Positions 10,415 to 19,466 of a stretch of 64,000 nucleotides of DNA are shown here, one piece after another. Every line of letters begins with the position of its first letter. Position 1 is the stretch's first letter. The stretch spans positions 486,398-550,397 of the forward strand of contig NZ_PIZM01000002.1 of assembly GCF_002835465.1 (NCBI RefSeq), read 5' to 3'. A model generated the notes under the pieces. It was not told the DNA's origin and searched no databases. It saw only the letters and a program-made list of their open reading frames with translations. The stretch is from Psychromonas sp. psych-6C06. GTDB lineage: Bacteria > Pseudomonadota > Gammaproteobacteria > Enterobacterales > Psychromonadaceae. The position numbers and the translations under genes are program-made.

Positions 10415-13400
10415 TGAATAAGCAGCTTAATATCTCTGGCAGAGTTGCAGCCAGCTTTCAAAATTCAGCAATCACCCCGCTACTTGCTATTGTCGGCTTA
10501 TTACTTGGCTTTTTCGCTATTATTGTCACGCCGAAGGAGGAAGAGCCACAAATTGATGTTACTTTTGCGGATATTTTTGTTCCTTTCCCTGGCGCAAGTC
10601 CAAAGGAAGTTGAAAACTTAGTCACTACACCATTAGAGCAGATTATTTCTGAAATAGACGGAATTGATATGACCTACTCTTTTTCAGATCACGATGGTGC
10701 GATGCTTATTGTGGTGTTTAAAGTAGGTGTAGCGCGTAATGATGCGATAGTGAATCTATATAATCAGATTTATAGCAATATGGATAAATTGCCACAAAAT
10801 GCAGGTATCGGGCAACCACTGATTAAACCACGTGCCATTGATGATGTACCTATTTCAGCCGTCACTTTGTGGTCGAAGGATAAACAAGTTACACCACAGC
10901 AATTAACACAGGTTGCACACGGTCTTGAAAGCGAACTGAAACATATTGCTGGTACGCGAGATGTTTTTACTATTGGTAGACACCTATTAACCTTAAATAT
11001 TCGTATTGATCCAATCAAAATGAACAGCTTTGGGGTGAGTTATGATGCTATTAATCAGGTACTAGGTAGTAATAATATGCGCTCTAATGCCGTGTCTTTA
11101 GTGCAAAATAATCAGCTTATTAAAGTACAAACAGGCCAGTTCTTACAGAATATCAGTGAAGTTCAAAAACTAATTGTCTCCGTGGAAAACGGCTTTCCCG
11201 TTTATTTACAAGATGTAGCTGAAATAACACTTGCAGGTGATATTCCCCATCAGAATGTACTGCATGGCGAAGGAGATAAACTCTATCCGGCGGTTACGCT
11301 TGCGATAGCAAAACAGCCCGGCAAAAATGCGGTTGATGTAACACAGGCAATTGCAAAGCGCCTCGCTGAATTAGATAACAGACTTATTCCTGATAACATT
11401 GAAGTCACACTCGCCCGCGATTATGGCGCGACGGCAAAAGATAAATCAGACACCCTGATTGGCAAACTGATTTTTGCGACCAGTGCAGTAATCGTATTAG
11501 TGCTATTAACCATGGGATGGCGAGAAGCAATTGTCGTTGGTGTCGCGATCACCATCACCTTAACCATTACGCTGTTTGCCTCCTGGGCATATGGTTTTAC
11601 TCTTAATCGTGTATCTCTATTTGCATTGATATTTTCTATTGGTATTTTAGTCGATGATGCCATTGTGGTCGTTGAAAATATACATCGCCACATGCAATTA
11701 AGCAGTAAAAAATTACTCGAAATAATTCCTGTTGCCGTTGATGAAGTCGGTGGCCCTACGATTCTTGCCACATTAACCGTTATCGCAGCCCTTTTACCTA
11801 TGGCCTTTGTGAGTGGCTTAATGGGCCCATATATGAGCCCTATTCCTATCAACGCAAGTATGGGAATGTTAATTTCCTTGGCGGTTGCTTTCGTGCTTTC
11901 ACCTTGGTTAAGTGCAAAACTGCTCAAGCATCATAAACCTTCAGAAGTGGTGACTAACACAAAACAAAATACCGACTTCATGACACGCCTTTTTAATAAA
12001 TTGGTGGGTACCTTTATTATTGGTGACAACGCACGAAAAGCGCGCTGGTTATTATTTTTCGGCGTTATCATATTGATTGCTAGCTCTGTATTACTGCCCT
12101 TCAAGCAACTGGTTGTCATGAAAATGTTGCCCTTTGATAATAAGTCGGAGTTTCAAGTCACTGTTGATCTTCCGGAAGGTAGCCCCGTTGAGCAAACGCA
12201 GCGCTTATTAGTAGACTTAAGCACGGTTATCGCCACCATTCCTGAGATAAAAGACTATCAACTCTATGCCGGCACTGCAGCGCCGATTAACTTTAATGGT
12301 TTGATTCGTCATTATGATCTACGTAGCAGTGCTGAGCTAGGTGATATTCAGGTTAACCTAGTGGATAAGAATGATCGTCAACGCAGTAGTCATGAAATCG
12401 CGCTAAGTGTACGCAAAAAATTACAAGAGATTGCTGAGCCTTATCAGGCTAATGTAAAAGTGGTAGAAGTACCGCCTGGGCCACCTGTTTGGTCACCATT
12501 GGTGGCAGAGATTTACGGGCCTAATCAGGAGATACGTGAGCAAACAGCCTTAAAAATTGAGGCACTGTTCCATGATGCCGATGATGTTGTAGATATTGAT
12601 AAAATGTATCCAGATGACCAGCAAAAGTGGCAGGTGAATATTGATCGCGCTAAGGCAAGCAGACTAGGTATTCCCTATGGCAATATCGTTGATGCTGTCA
12701 CTACCTCGGTGGGAGGCAAAGATATTAATATTTTGCATAGCGATAACCAAAAGTACCCGATTGCGATCCGTTTGCAGCTTAAAGAGGGAGACAAAGTTAA
12801 TTTAGAACAACTTTTAACCTTGAAGTTAACTAGCCTAAATGGTCAATTGATCGCACTTTCCGAGGTAGTGAAGATTGAAAACACCCAGATGCAAAAACCA
12901 ATCATGCATAAAAACATGATCCCAATGATCATGGTCACCGCCGATATGGCAGGGCCGTTAGATAGTCCGCTTTATGGCATGTTTGATATTTATCAGCGAA
13001 TTATTGAGAGTGGCTTAGATATCGAACAGTCTTTTATCGACCAGCCTAAAGGCACTAGTGAAGTTGCAGTATTATGGGATGGGGAATGGAAGATCACCTA
13101 TGAGACATTTCGTGATATGGGCATTGCCTACGCAGTTGGTATGATCCTTATTTACCTATTAGTTGTCGCGCAGTTTCGTTCCTACATTGTACCACTGGTT
13201 ATTATGGCGCCGATTCCACTAACGGTTATTGGGGTCATGCCCGGTCACGCGTTATTAGGGCAACAGTTCACTGCGACATCGATGATAGGCATGATCGCAC
13301 TTGCAGGGATTATTGTGCGTAACTCTATTCTCTTAGTTGATTTTATTAATCATGAAACCACCAGTGGTAAACCTTTCAAAGAAGCGGTGATCCACTCTGG

Positions 13401-13596
13401 GGCGGTGCGTGCTAAACCAATTATATTAACTGGTTTAGCCGCCATGATTGGCGCCTTCTTTATTTTAGATGATCCTATCTTTGGCGGATTAGCAATCAGT
13501 TTAATTTTCGGGATTCTAATTTCAACAGTATTAACATTGGTAATTATTCCAGTGCTTTATTACAGCTTTATGCATAAAAAGTTTGAAAAAGAATGA
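10414..13596 (+). CDS. RND-family efflux permease (AcrB/HAE-type)
   Basis: This 1060-aa inner-membrane proton-driven pump has the usual repeated layout: TM1 (about 19-38), a large periplasmic porter domain, TM2-6, a second periplasmic domain and TM8-12. The proton-relay aspartates are at 414 and 415 (GILVDDAIVVVENIHRH). The TM10 lysine of AcrB (Lys940) is replaced by Arg969 (GIIVRNSILLVDF), while the Arg and Thr of the relay look conserved (VRAKPIILTGL). The periplasmic segment EEEPQIDVTFADIFVPFPG suggests a subfamily distinct from AcrB itself. Substrates cannot be predicted. It is coupled to the upstream adaptor gene. Confidence 0.94.
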   Translation: MNKQLNISGRVAASFQNSAITPLLAIVGLLLGFFAIIVTPKEEEPQIDVTFADIFVPFPGASPKEVENLVTTPLEQIISEIDGIDMTYSFSDHDGAMLIVVFKVGVARNDAIVNLYNQIYSNMDKLPQNAGIGQPLIKPRAIDDVPISAVTLWSKDKQVTPQQLTQVAHGLESELKHIAGTRDVFTIGRHLLTLNIRIDPIKMNSFGVSYDAINQVLGSNNMRSNAVSLVQNNQLIKVQTGQFLQNISEVQKLIVSVENGFPVYLQDVAEITLAGDIPHQNVLHGEGDKLYPAVTLAIAKQPGKNAVDVTQAIAKRLAELDNRLIPDNIEVTLARDYGATAKDKSDTLIGKLIFATSAVIVLVLLTMGWREAIVVGVAITITLTITLFASWAYGFTLNRVSLFALIFSIGILVDDAIVVVENIHRHMQLSSKKLLEIIPVAVDEVGGPTILATLTVIAALLPMAFVSGLMGPYMSPIPINASMGMLISLAVAFVLSPWLSAKLLKHHKPSEVVTNTKQNTDFMTRLFNKLVGTFIIGDNARKARWLLFFGVIILIASSVLLPFKQLVVMKMLPFDNKSEFQVTVDLPEGSPVEQTQRLLVDLSTVIATIPEIKDYQLYAGTAAPINFNGLIRHYDLRSSAELGDIQVNLVDKNDRQRSSHEIALSVRKKLQEIAEPYQANVKVVEVPPGPPVWSPLVAEIYGPNQEIREQTALKIEALFHDADDVVDIDKMYPDDQQKWQVNIDRAKASRLGIPYGNIVDAVTTSVGGKDINILHSDNQKYPIAIRLQLKEGDKVNLEQLLTLKLTSLNGQLIALSEVVKIENTQMQKPIMHKNMIPMIMVTADMAGPLDSPLYGMFDIYQRIIESGLDIEQSFIDQPKGTSEVAVLWDGEWKITYETFRDMGIAYAVGMILIYLLVVAQFRSYIVPLVIMAPIPLTVIGVMPGHALLGQQFTATSMIGMIALAGIIVRNSILLVDFINHETTSGKPFKEAVIHSGAVRAKPIILTGLAAMIGAFFILDDPIFGGLAISLIFGILISTVLTLVIIPVLYYSFMHKKFEKE

Positions 13597-13610
13597 AAAG
13601 GATAGCGTCC

Positions 13611-13868
13611 ACCACAGAAGACACAGAGCGCTTCGCTTTCACATGTGACTCATCAGTGATAAATGCGTAATAGTAAGCGCCACCACAGAGGACACAGAGC
13701 GCTTCGCTTTCACAGAGAAAACATCATGATATTCTTGTTGGTTTTCTCGGTGCTTTCGGTGAATTCTGCTAAAGCTTAAGACGCTAACCACAGAGGGCAC
13801 AGAGCGCTTCGCTTTCACAGAGAAAACATCATGACCTTCTTATTGTTTTCTCTGTGAACTCTGTGGTT
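13611..13868. repeat. Three imperfect copies of a CCACAGAG-type palindromic repeat
   Basis: A unit beginning ACCACAGAGGACACAGAG, followed by CGCTTCGCTTTCACAGAG, occurs at about 13611-13645 (partial), 13681-13757 and 13786-13868. The last copy is the most complete and folds into a long hairpin: AACCACAGAG (13786-13795) pairs with CTCTGTGGTT (13859-13868), and inside it CACAGAGAAAACA pairs with TGTTTTCTCTGTG. The block lies between the 3' ends of the convergent RND and proA genes, in a 328-bp gap that has no gene. It resembles intergenic palindromic repeats scattered in many bacterial genomes. It might also end transcription in both directions. Confidence 0.75.
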
Positions 13869-13879
13869 AGTGGTTAATG

Positions 13880-13918
13880 AGCTGTTAGCTGTTAGCTGTT
13901 AGCTGTTAGCTGTTAGCT
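13880..13918. repeat. Tandem heptanucleotide repeat (AGCTGTT)
   Basis: AGCTGTT is repeated five times exactly and followed by a partial AGCT. The tract ends a few bases from the proA stop codon (13925). It is intergenic, so a change in copy number would not shift a reading frame. The word is related to the AGCT-rich tract after eno at about 5131-5157. Confidence 0.9.
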
Positions 13919-13924
13919 CAAACA

Positions 13925-15172
13925 TTATGAGCGAATTAAGTACTCGCCCACACCTATCCATTTATAAGTCGTTAGCTCTTGTAGCCCCATTGGACCACGC
14001 GCATGCAACTTTTGAGTTGATACTGCAACTTCCGCACCTAAACCAAATTGACTACCATCAGTAAAGCGAGTGCTCGCATTAACGTAGACAGCAGATGAGT
14101 TAACCGCATTAACAAACTGATTAGCAACCGTGAAATCATTGGTTAAAATGCCATCTGAATGCTGAGAGCTATGCTCACGAATATGTGTTAACGCTTCGCT
14201 TAAACCATCAACAACTTTCACACCAAGATGTAGCGATAACCACTCACGTGAGAAGTCACCTTCTTGTGCAACCGTTGCATCATCGCCCAGAATAGCTTTC
14301 GCTTTTGGATCTGCGACCAAAGTAACCCCAAGCGGTAATAATTTAGCAGCGAGTTTCGGTAAGAATTCATTGGCAATATCTTGCTGTACTAATAATGTAT
14401 CTAATGCATTACATACTGAAGGACGTTGTACTTTCGCATTTTCAATAATAGCGATAGACTTTTCAATATCCGCTGATTTTTCAGCGTATAAATGACAAAT
14501 ACCGATACCACCGATAATCACAGGGATCGTACTGTTCTCTTTACAGAACTGCTGTAAGCCAGAGTTACCACGTGGAATAATCATATCCACATATTGATCC
14601 ATTTTAAGCAGCTCGCCAACTAATGCACGATCTGTATTTTCAATGTACTGAACCGCTGTTTTTGGTAAACCGGCAGCGACTAATGCACCTTGAATGACTT
14701 CAACCAATACCAAATTTGAGTTAATCGTTTCTTTACCGCCACGCAAAATACTGGCATTACCTGTTTTTAGGCACAGTGCAGCAATATCAATCGTTACATT
14801 TGGGCGCGCTTCATAAATCACACCAATAACACCAACTGGGACACGACGCTTGCTAAGTTTTAAGCCATTTTCTAATAGCTTGCTATCAAACTCTTCTCCA
14901 ACAGGATCACTTAAACCAATAACGCTACGCAAATCTGCAATGATACCGGCTAAACGGCTCTCATCTAATAATAAACGATCTAATAATGCGTCAGTTAATC
15001 CCGCTTGTTTGCCCGCTTCAATATCTTTTTTATTGGCCGCCACGATAGCGCCTTCATTCGCTTCCAGCGCTAATGCAATCGTTTCTAAGGCTGCATTTTT
15101 TTGCTTACTGTCGGCAATCGCTAATTCATAGCTTGCCTGTTGTGCTAATTTTCCAATTTCTAATAAGTTCAT
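13925..15172 (-). CDS. proA: Gamma-glutamyl phosphate reductase
   Basis: ProA reduces gamma-glutamyl phosphate to glutamate-5-semialdehyde with NADPH, the second step of proline synthesis. The start chosen is the ATG at 15172 ([12 protein letters not shown]), with AAGGAAG upstream. That gives 415 aa, near E. coli's 417; the longer open frame adds 13 unrelated residues. Motifs include [23 protein letters not shown] and the catalytic-cysteine region [13 protein letters not shown]. It follows proB by 76 bases and is probably co-transcribed. Its end abuts the AGCTGTT tandem repeat. Confidence 0.97.
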   Translation of the reverse strand: MNLLEIGKLAQQASYELAIADSKQKNAALETIALALEANEGAIVAANKKDIEAGKQAGLTDALLDRLLLDESRLAGIIADLRSVIGLSDPVGEEFDSKLLENGLKLSKRRVPVGVIGVIYEARPNVTIDIAALCLKTGNASILRGGKETINSNLVLVEVIQGALVAAGLPKTAVQYIENTDRALVGELLKMDQYVDMIIPRGNSGLQQFCKENSTIPVIIGGIGICHLYAEKSADIEKSIAIIENAKVQRPSVCNALDTLLVQQDIANEFLPKLAAKLLPLGVTLVADPKAKAILGDDATVAQEGDFSREWLSLHLGVKVVDGLSEALTHIREHSSQHSDGILTNDFTVANQFVNAVNSSAVYVNASTRFTDGSQFGLGAEVAVSTQKLHARGPMGLQELTTYKWIGVGEYLIRS

Positions 15173-15248
15173 TTTTGACTTCCTTGATGTAATAAGGTTG
15201 GTATGATGCATTACAAATGAGTGCCTTTAAGCGTGCATTCAATTACTA

Positions 15249-16364
15249 TTATAACAAGACTAAATCATCACGATGAATCACAACGCGACCATACTCATAA
15301 CCTAAAGTTTCTTCAATTTGATCTGAATGTAGACCTTTAATTTTATCAATGTCGATGCTTTTATAACGTGCAACACCGCGTGCAATTTCGTCACCTATTT
15401 GATTACAGATAACCACGACATAACCGCGTAAGAAAGTATCTTGAACCTCAACAATTCCTTTCGCGAGTAAACTGCCGCCCGATTTTACAATTGCTTGCTG
15501 CGCACCATCGTCGACAATGATTTTTCCTGCCACTCTAGATCCGGCAAAGATCCAGTTTTTACGCGCCTCTAAACTACTGTGCTCAGTAATAAAACGAGTA
15601 CCAACAGGTTTGTTTTCAGCTGCATCAATAATAACGTTTTTTCGATGCCCAGAAGCGATAACCACTTCAATTCCCGCACGATGTGCAACTGTCGCCGACT
15701 CTATCTTCGTTGCCATGCCACCAGTGCCAAGCCCGCCAACACTTCCACCCGCAAGCGCGTGGATTTGGTCGGTAATTTTATCAATTTCAGGAATTAATTT
15801 AGCATCCGGATTACTGCGAGGGTCAGCCGTGAATAACCCTGTTTGATCAGTTAATAATAAGAGCTGATCTGCATCGGCTAATAATCCGACTAAAGCAGAT
15901 AAATTATCGTTATCACCCACTTTAATTTCACGTGTTGCAACCGCATCATTTTCATTGATAATGGGAATAATACGATGTGACAGCAATGTATTTAGCGTAT
16001 CACGTGCATTCAAAAAACGCACCTTATCGTCTAAATCAGCACGTGTCAGTAGCATTTGCCCGACATGTAAACCATAGATCCAAAATAGGTTTTCCCATTC
16101 TCGAATCAATTGACCTTGCCCAACGGCAGCCAACATCTGCTTATTAGCAATGGTTGGCTCTATATCTGGCATATTCAAATGCTCTTTACCGGCAGCAATA
16201 GCACCAGAGGTGACAACAATAATATGGTGACCTTGCTTATGCAACAGCGCACATTGACGTACTATCTCAACCATCTGTGCACGGTCAAGCTTTGCAGTAC
16301 CACTTGTCAGCACACTGGTCCCTAATTTTACAACGATCGTTTTTATTTTAAAGTCGGTTTTCAT
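15249..16364 (-). CDS. proB: Glutamate 5-kinase
   Basis: ProB phosphorylates glutamate at the gamma carboxyl, the first and feedback-inhibited step of proline synthesis. The 371-aa protein has an amino acid kinase domain ([48 protein letters not shown]) and a C-terminal PUA domain from about 280 on, as in E. coli (367 aa). The order proB-proA and the linkage to crl and frsA match the enterobacterial neighbourhood, but without phoE. Confidence 0.97.
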   Translation of the reverse strand: MKTDFKIKTIVVKLGTSVLTSGTAKLDRAQMVEIVRQCALLHKQGHHIIVVTSGAIAAGKEHLNMPDIEPTIANKQMLAAVGQGQLIREWENLFWIYGLHVGQMLLTRADLDDKVRFLNARDTLNTLLSHRIIPIINENDAVATREIKVGDNDNLSALVGLLADADQLLLLTDQTGLFTADPRSNPDAKLIPEIDKITDQIHALAGGSVGGLGTGGMATKIESATVAHRAGIEVVIASGHRKNVIIDAAENKPVGTRFITEHSSLEARKNWIFAGSRVAGKIIVDDGAQQAIVKSGGSLLAKGIVEVQDTFLRGYVVVICNQIGDEIARGVARYKSIDIDKIKGLHSDQIEETLGYEYGRVVIHRDDLVLL

Positions 16365-16400
16365 CGCAACATCATTTAGTTAAGAGCCAAAAACAAAAAA

Positions 16401-16432
16401 AACAGCAACGAAGGTATCGTTGCTGTTTTTTA
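16401..16432 (-). terminator. Bidirectional intrinsic terminator between crl and proB
   Basis: AACAGCAACGA (16401-16411), five bases, TCGTTGCTGTT (16417-16427) is a perfect 11-pair stem with an A-run on its left and a T-run on its right. It should end the crl transcript on the minus strand, where the complement of the left A-run (16394-16402) supplies the T-tract. This makes proBA likely to have its own promoter between 16365 and 16400 or nearby, or to depend on read-through. Confidence 0.88.
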
Positions 16433-16508
16433 TTATATCATTGTTATTAGTGGTGTAACTACTTCCTTAATGGCCATTTAACCAGATATGAAAGTGTTGC
16501 TTTAAAAC

Positions 16509-16895
16509 CTATGCTAATGCCACTTCAAGGGGCGCTAAGCAAAATCCTGTTTCTGTCTCGATTAGTGTTTTTAAGCGCTCAAGAAATAGATCAAAAGATG
16601 CATCAATCAATTTTTGGTCTGCTTTTTTAATCTTACAAGTAACCCAGTCACCATCGAGATTATAAAGGCCATCAAAGCGTTCATAATCATAACCATCGTC
16701 AGTACGTGTCACAATTAACCACCAGCCCAAAAATTCTCGCTCTTCAGGCTCTTTTTTATCGTCAACGCAAATTTCTAAACAATCGAAGAAGAATGAACTT
16801 TCAGTCGACTGTAGCTTGCGAAAATAGGGACCTAAATCGGTGAATATTTTAAATAAACGCCCACGAGAGGGGGAAAGCGGTAACGCAGATGTCAT
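16509..16895 (-). CDS. crl: Sigma factor-binding protein Crl
   Basis: Crl helps the stationary-phase sigma factor RpoS bind core RNA polymerase. The 128-aa protein keeps the family's core: GRLFKIFTDLGPYFRK, SSFFFDCLEICVDDKKEPEE and REFLGWWLIV, close to the E. coli sequence FFFDCLAVCV and REFWGWW. AGGAAC precedes the ATG. Genes frsA upstream and proBA downstream give the same order as in E. coli. Crl is restricted to some gammaproteobacterial lineages, so it supports placement of the organism and implies an RpoS regulon. Confidence 0.95.
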   Translation of the reverse strand: MTSALPLSPSRGRLFKIFTDLGPYFRKLQSTESSFFFDCLEICVDDKKEPEEREFLGWWLIVTRTDDGYDYERFDGLYNLDGDWVTCKIKKADQKLIDASFDLFLERLKTLIETETGFCLAPLEVALA

Positions 16896-16938
16896 AATGC
16901 TCTAGTTCCTAAAGGAAAATAAAAAACTAATTTATCAC

Positions 16939-18198
16939 TCACTCTTGCAGATGTCTTGTTAACCACTGTGCAGAATAACTTAAAGAGTTCAAATATGATT
17001 CAAAAATGGGAGCTTTATCAATAATACGTGACTCCCCTTCGTAACTTGCACGAGCAATTAACTTTAAATCCGCCTCGTTACACATCACATCATTCTTATG
17101 ACCAATGCTTAATAATGGAATCTCAATACGTCTGCGATGCAAGAGCCCTTGTTTAATTAATGAAAAAGGTACGCAATACTGATACAAGCTTTGCACATCT
17201 GAACGTTCGATCTGTGTACGTGAGGCAATACAATCGAGTAACACGGGAGGAAGTTTCTTAAAGTTGTCTAATTTATCAAAAATACTACCTACAGCGGCAC
17301 CAACAGCAATTACCGACTTAACCGTGTTTGGCTCTAAAAACGCTAATCGGGTAGCAACGTTGCCACCGAAACGCATTCCCATCAGTGCAATGCGACTATG
17401 GTCAACCCATGGCACCTCTTTTAAGTAATGAATAATTGCTTGATGTAAGTTCGATGAGTCTTGCTCTAATTTAACACCAGATGAGTGCCCTATACCAGGA
17501 AGGTCAACAGTTAACATCGCAATACCAGCGGGCGCTAACTGCTGTTCAAACAGTGGAAATAGTTCACATTGCAACGTATCTAATCCACCACTGACGATAA
17601 CGACAGGATGAATATCATCAGTGTGGGGAAGGTGTAAGTAGCAGCTAATCTGTTTTCCTTCGAAGGGAACTTTAATCTCTTTTAGAATCATATCTTGATT
17701 GTGCTTACAAGATTCTCGATAGCTATTAAATGCCAGCACCTGCGCCTGAATGCTCAACTCATCGGTTTTGAGATGCGGATAACTGGCAATGCTGTACAGC
17801 TGCGATGCGCTGTAATAAGCCTCTTTGGCTAAAATATCTAACCCTTGTTGCGCGAAGTCATTGCCTTTTTTCTGGTAACTCATCGCTTTTTGTGTCCATT
17901 CATAGCTCCAGTTACCAGAGCGAAAGCCGATCACACTATCTAGAATATCAGCATGGCTTCGTTCATTTTTAGAAACACTAATACGCGCTAAGACATCATA
18001 ACAGTCGATCATATCGACACCCTGCCAAGCCCAAAGCATAAACTTTAATAAACGGTACCAGCCATCACGCGACTCACCATCCATAATAACATCGTGCAGT
18101 TTATGGTTTTTTTTGCTATTGGAATTGGGGATAATCGTGGAAGTTTCTTGCACGTTAGATTTTTGCGTAAATAATTTTTCGGATAAGTTCTCAGACAT
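16939..18198 (-). CDS. frsA: FrsA/YafA family alpha/beta hydrolase
   Basis: FrsA of enterobacteria was reported to bind unphosphorylated EIIA-Glc and to shift metabolism toward fermentation; its enzymatic role is debated. The start at 18198 (MSENLSEKLF) aligns with E. coli MTQANLSETLF and gives 419 aa against 414. An ATG 12 bases upstream is also possible. Neither has a strong ribosome-binding site. The C-terminal half is an alpha/beta hydrolase fold (VIVSGGLDTLQ, GIAMLTVDLPGIGHS, IALMGMRFGGNVA). The nucleophile elbow reads GMRFGG, so the serine is absent, as in E. coli FrsA (GFRFGA). It lies upstream of crl and divergent from nnrS. Confidence 0.93.
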   Translation of the reverse strand: MSENLSEKLFTQKSNVQETSTIIPNSNSKKNHKLHDVIMDGESRDGWYRLLKFMLWAWQGVDMIDCYDVLARISVSKNERSHADILDSVIGFRSGNWSYEWTQKAMSYQKKGNDFAQQGLDILAKEAYYSASQLYSIASYPHLKTDELSIQAQVLAFNSYRESCKHNQDMILKEIKVPFEGKQISCYLHLPHTDDIHPVVIVSGGLDTLQCELFPLFEQQLAPAGIAMLTVDLPGIGHSSGVKLEQDSSNLHQAIIHYLKEVPWVDHSRIALMGMRFGGNVATRLAFLEPNTVKSVIAVGAAVGSIFDKLDNFKKLPPVLLDCIASRTQIERSDVQSLYQYCVPFSLIKQGLLHRRRIEIPLLSIGHKNDVMCNEADLKLIARASYEGESRIIDKAPIFESYLNSLSYSAQWLTRHLQE

Positions 18199-18229
18199 AA
18201 GATTCATCACACTTAAAATAGGAATAAAG

Positions 18230-19423
18230 ATGATACAGATTACCGATAATGCACAAGAACAGCAATTGTTGCCACTGTTTCGTTTAGGCTTTCGACCATT
18301 CTTTTTGATCGGGGCACTGTTTGCCGTAGTAAGTATGTTGCTGTGGGGAATGCTTTTATCGGGAACAATATCAATGCCCTCACAACTTCCACTTTCACAA
18401 TGGCATGCTCATGAGATGTTATTTGGTTTTTCGGGGGCAATCATATTAGGATTTTTGCTCACAGCGGTACAAAACTGGACTGGCTACCCAGGTCTAAAGG
18501 GCACAAAACTGGCTATTTTATTTACCCTATGGTGCTTAGCACGGATTGCCCTATTCATATTGCCACCGGAATGGTTTTGGCTAACGGTAATATTAGAGCT
18601 CAGTTGGATGCCATTAGCTGCATTAGTACTAGGCAAAGCCGTTTTACATGCTAAACAGTGGCGAAACCTCTTTTTTGTACCGCTTTTACTGGTCATGACA
18701 CTGCTAAACGCCATGACATTAATTGCTTTTAAAGAATATGACTACATTCTGTCGCAACAAGCAATATGGAGTATGTTGTTTTTAGTCTTTTTTATCATTG
18801 CAGTGATGGGGGGACGAGTGCTCCCCTTCTTTACAGCCAAGGGGACGGGAACAGAAAAAGTCTTACCTCTCGTTGCGTTGGAATATGTATCGTTGGCACC
18901 ACTATTATTACTGGCTGCATTAACTTGGTTTCCTAACATGGCAGTTGTATCTGCGCTTTTAGCTGGACTTGCTGGCATAGCAAACTTGATAAGAGTAATA
19001 CGCTGGAAGCCGACAATCACACTACCAGTTGCATTATTGTGGTCACTACACCTTGGTTATATTTTATTATCAATAGGCCTCATTTTATATGCCACCTCAT
19101 TTTTTATCCCTAGCTTTAATCCAACTACAATGATTCATTTAACTGCGATTGGTGGCTTTGGTGGTGTTATATTAGCAATGATTAGCCGCGTTTCATTAGG
19201 CCATACAGGTCGCCCTTTAATACCATCAAAATGGATGAGTATTGCATTTATCGCCACTGCTATTTCTGGATTAGTAAGAGTAATTTTTCCATTCTTAATG
19301 CCTGATTTATTATTGATGGCATATTGGATAAGTATTTTATTTTGGTGCGCTGCGTTTACTTTGTTTGTGCTTTGTTATGCAAAAATGTTACTTTCTGCAC
19401 GACTAGATAACAGACCAGGTTAA
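18230..19423 (+). CDS. nnrS: NnrS family membrane protein
   Basis: NnrS proteins are heme- and copper-containing membrane proteins linked to nitric oxide and nitrosative stress tolerance, as in Vibrio cholerae. The start at 18230 (MIQITDNAQEQQ) has AGGA seven bases upstream and gives 397 aa. About twelve hydrophobic segments are visible. Family motifs include FRLGFRPFFLIGALFA near the N-terminus, QWHAHEMLFGFSGAIILGFLLTAVQNWTG, AVMGGRVLPFFTAKG and the Met/His segment MIHLTAIGGFGGVILAMISRVSLGHTGR. Its ATG is only 31 bases from the divergent frsA ATG. No nitrite or NO reductase gene is nearby. Confidence 0.95.
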   Translation: MIQITDNAQEQQLLPLFRLGFRPFFLIGALFAVVSMLLWGMLLSGTISMPSQLPLSQWHAHEMLFGFSGAIILGFLLTAVQNWTGYPGLKGTKLAILFTLWCLARIALFILPPEWFWLTVILELSWMPLAALVLGKAVLHAKQWRNLFFVPLLLVMTLLNAMTLIAFKEYDYILSQQAIWSMLFLVFFIIAVMGGRVLPFFTAKGTGTEKVLPLVALEYVSLAPLLLLAALTWFPNMAVVSALLAGLAGIANLIRVIRWKPTITLPVALLWSLHLGYILLSIGLILYATSFFIPSFNPTTMIHLTAIGGFGGVILAMISRVSLGHTGRPLIPSKWMSIAFIATAISGLVRVIFPFLMPDLLLMAYWISILFWCAAFTLFVLCYAKMLLSARLDNRPG

Positions 19424-19460
19424 AAAAGATTGGGCGAGTACATTATATGTGCACGCCCAA
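19424..19460 (-). terminator. Intrinsic terminator of the KefB-type antiporter gene
   Basis: TTGGGCGAGTACAT-TAT-ATGTGCACGCCCAA is a 13-14 pair stem (one wobble, one mismatch). On the minus strand it is followed by TCTTTTTTAA. It sits between the convergent nnrS and antiporter genes, and the T-tract complement overlaps the nnrS stop region. Confidence 0.85.
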
Positions 19461-19466
19461 AATGCG

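Noticed and set aside
11421-11927. 168-codon minus-strand frame inside the RND gene
   Set aside because: It is antisense to conserved TM segments and lacks a start signal or family resemblance.
13611-13918. Possible CRISPR array
   Set aside because: The repeats are palindromic intergenic units of unequal spacing plus a 7-bp tandem repeat; there are no uniform spacers and no cas genes.
17300-17400. Missing serine in the FrsA nucleophile elbow read as an inactivating mutation
   Set aside because: E. coli FrsA also lacks the serine at this position (GFRFGA), so it is a family trait and not decay.
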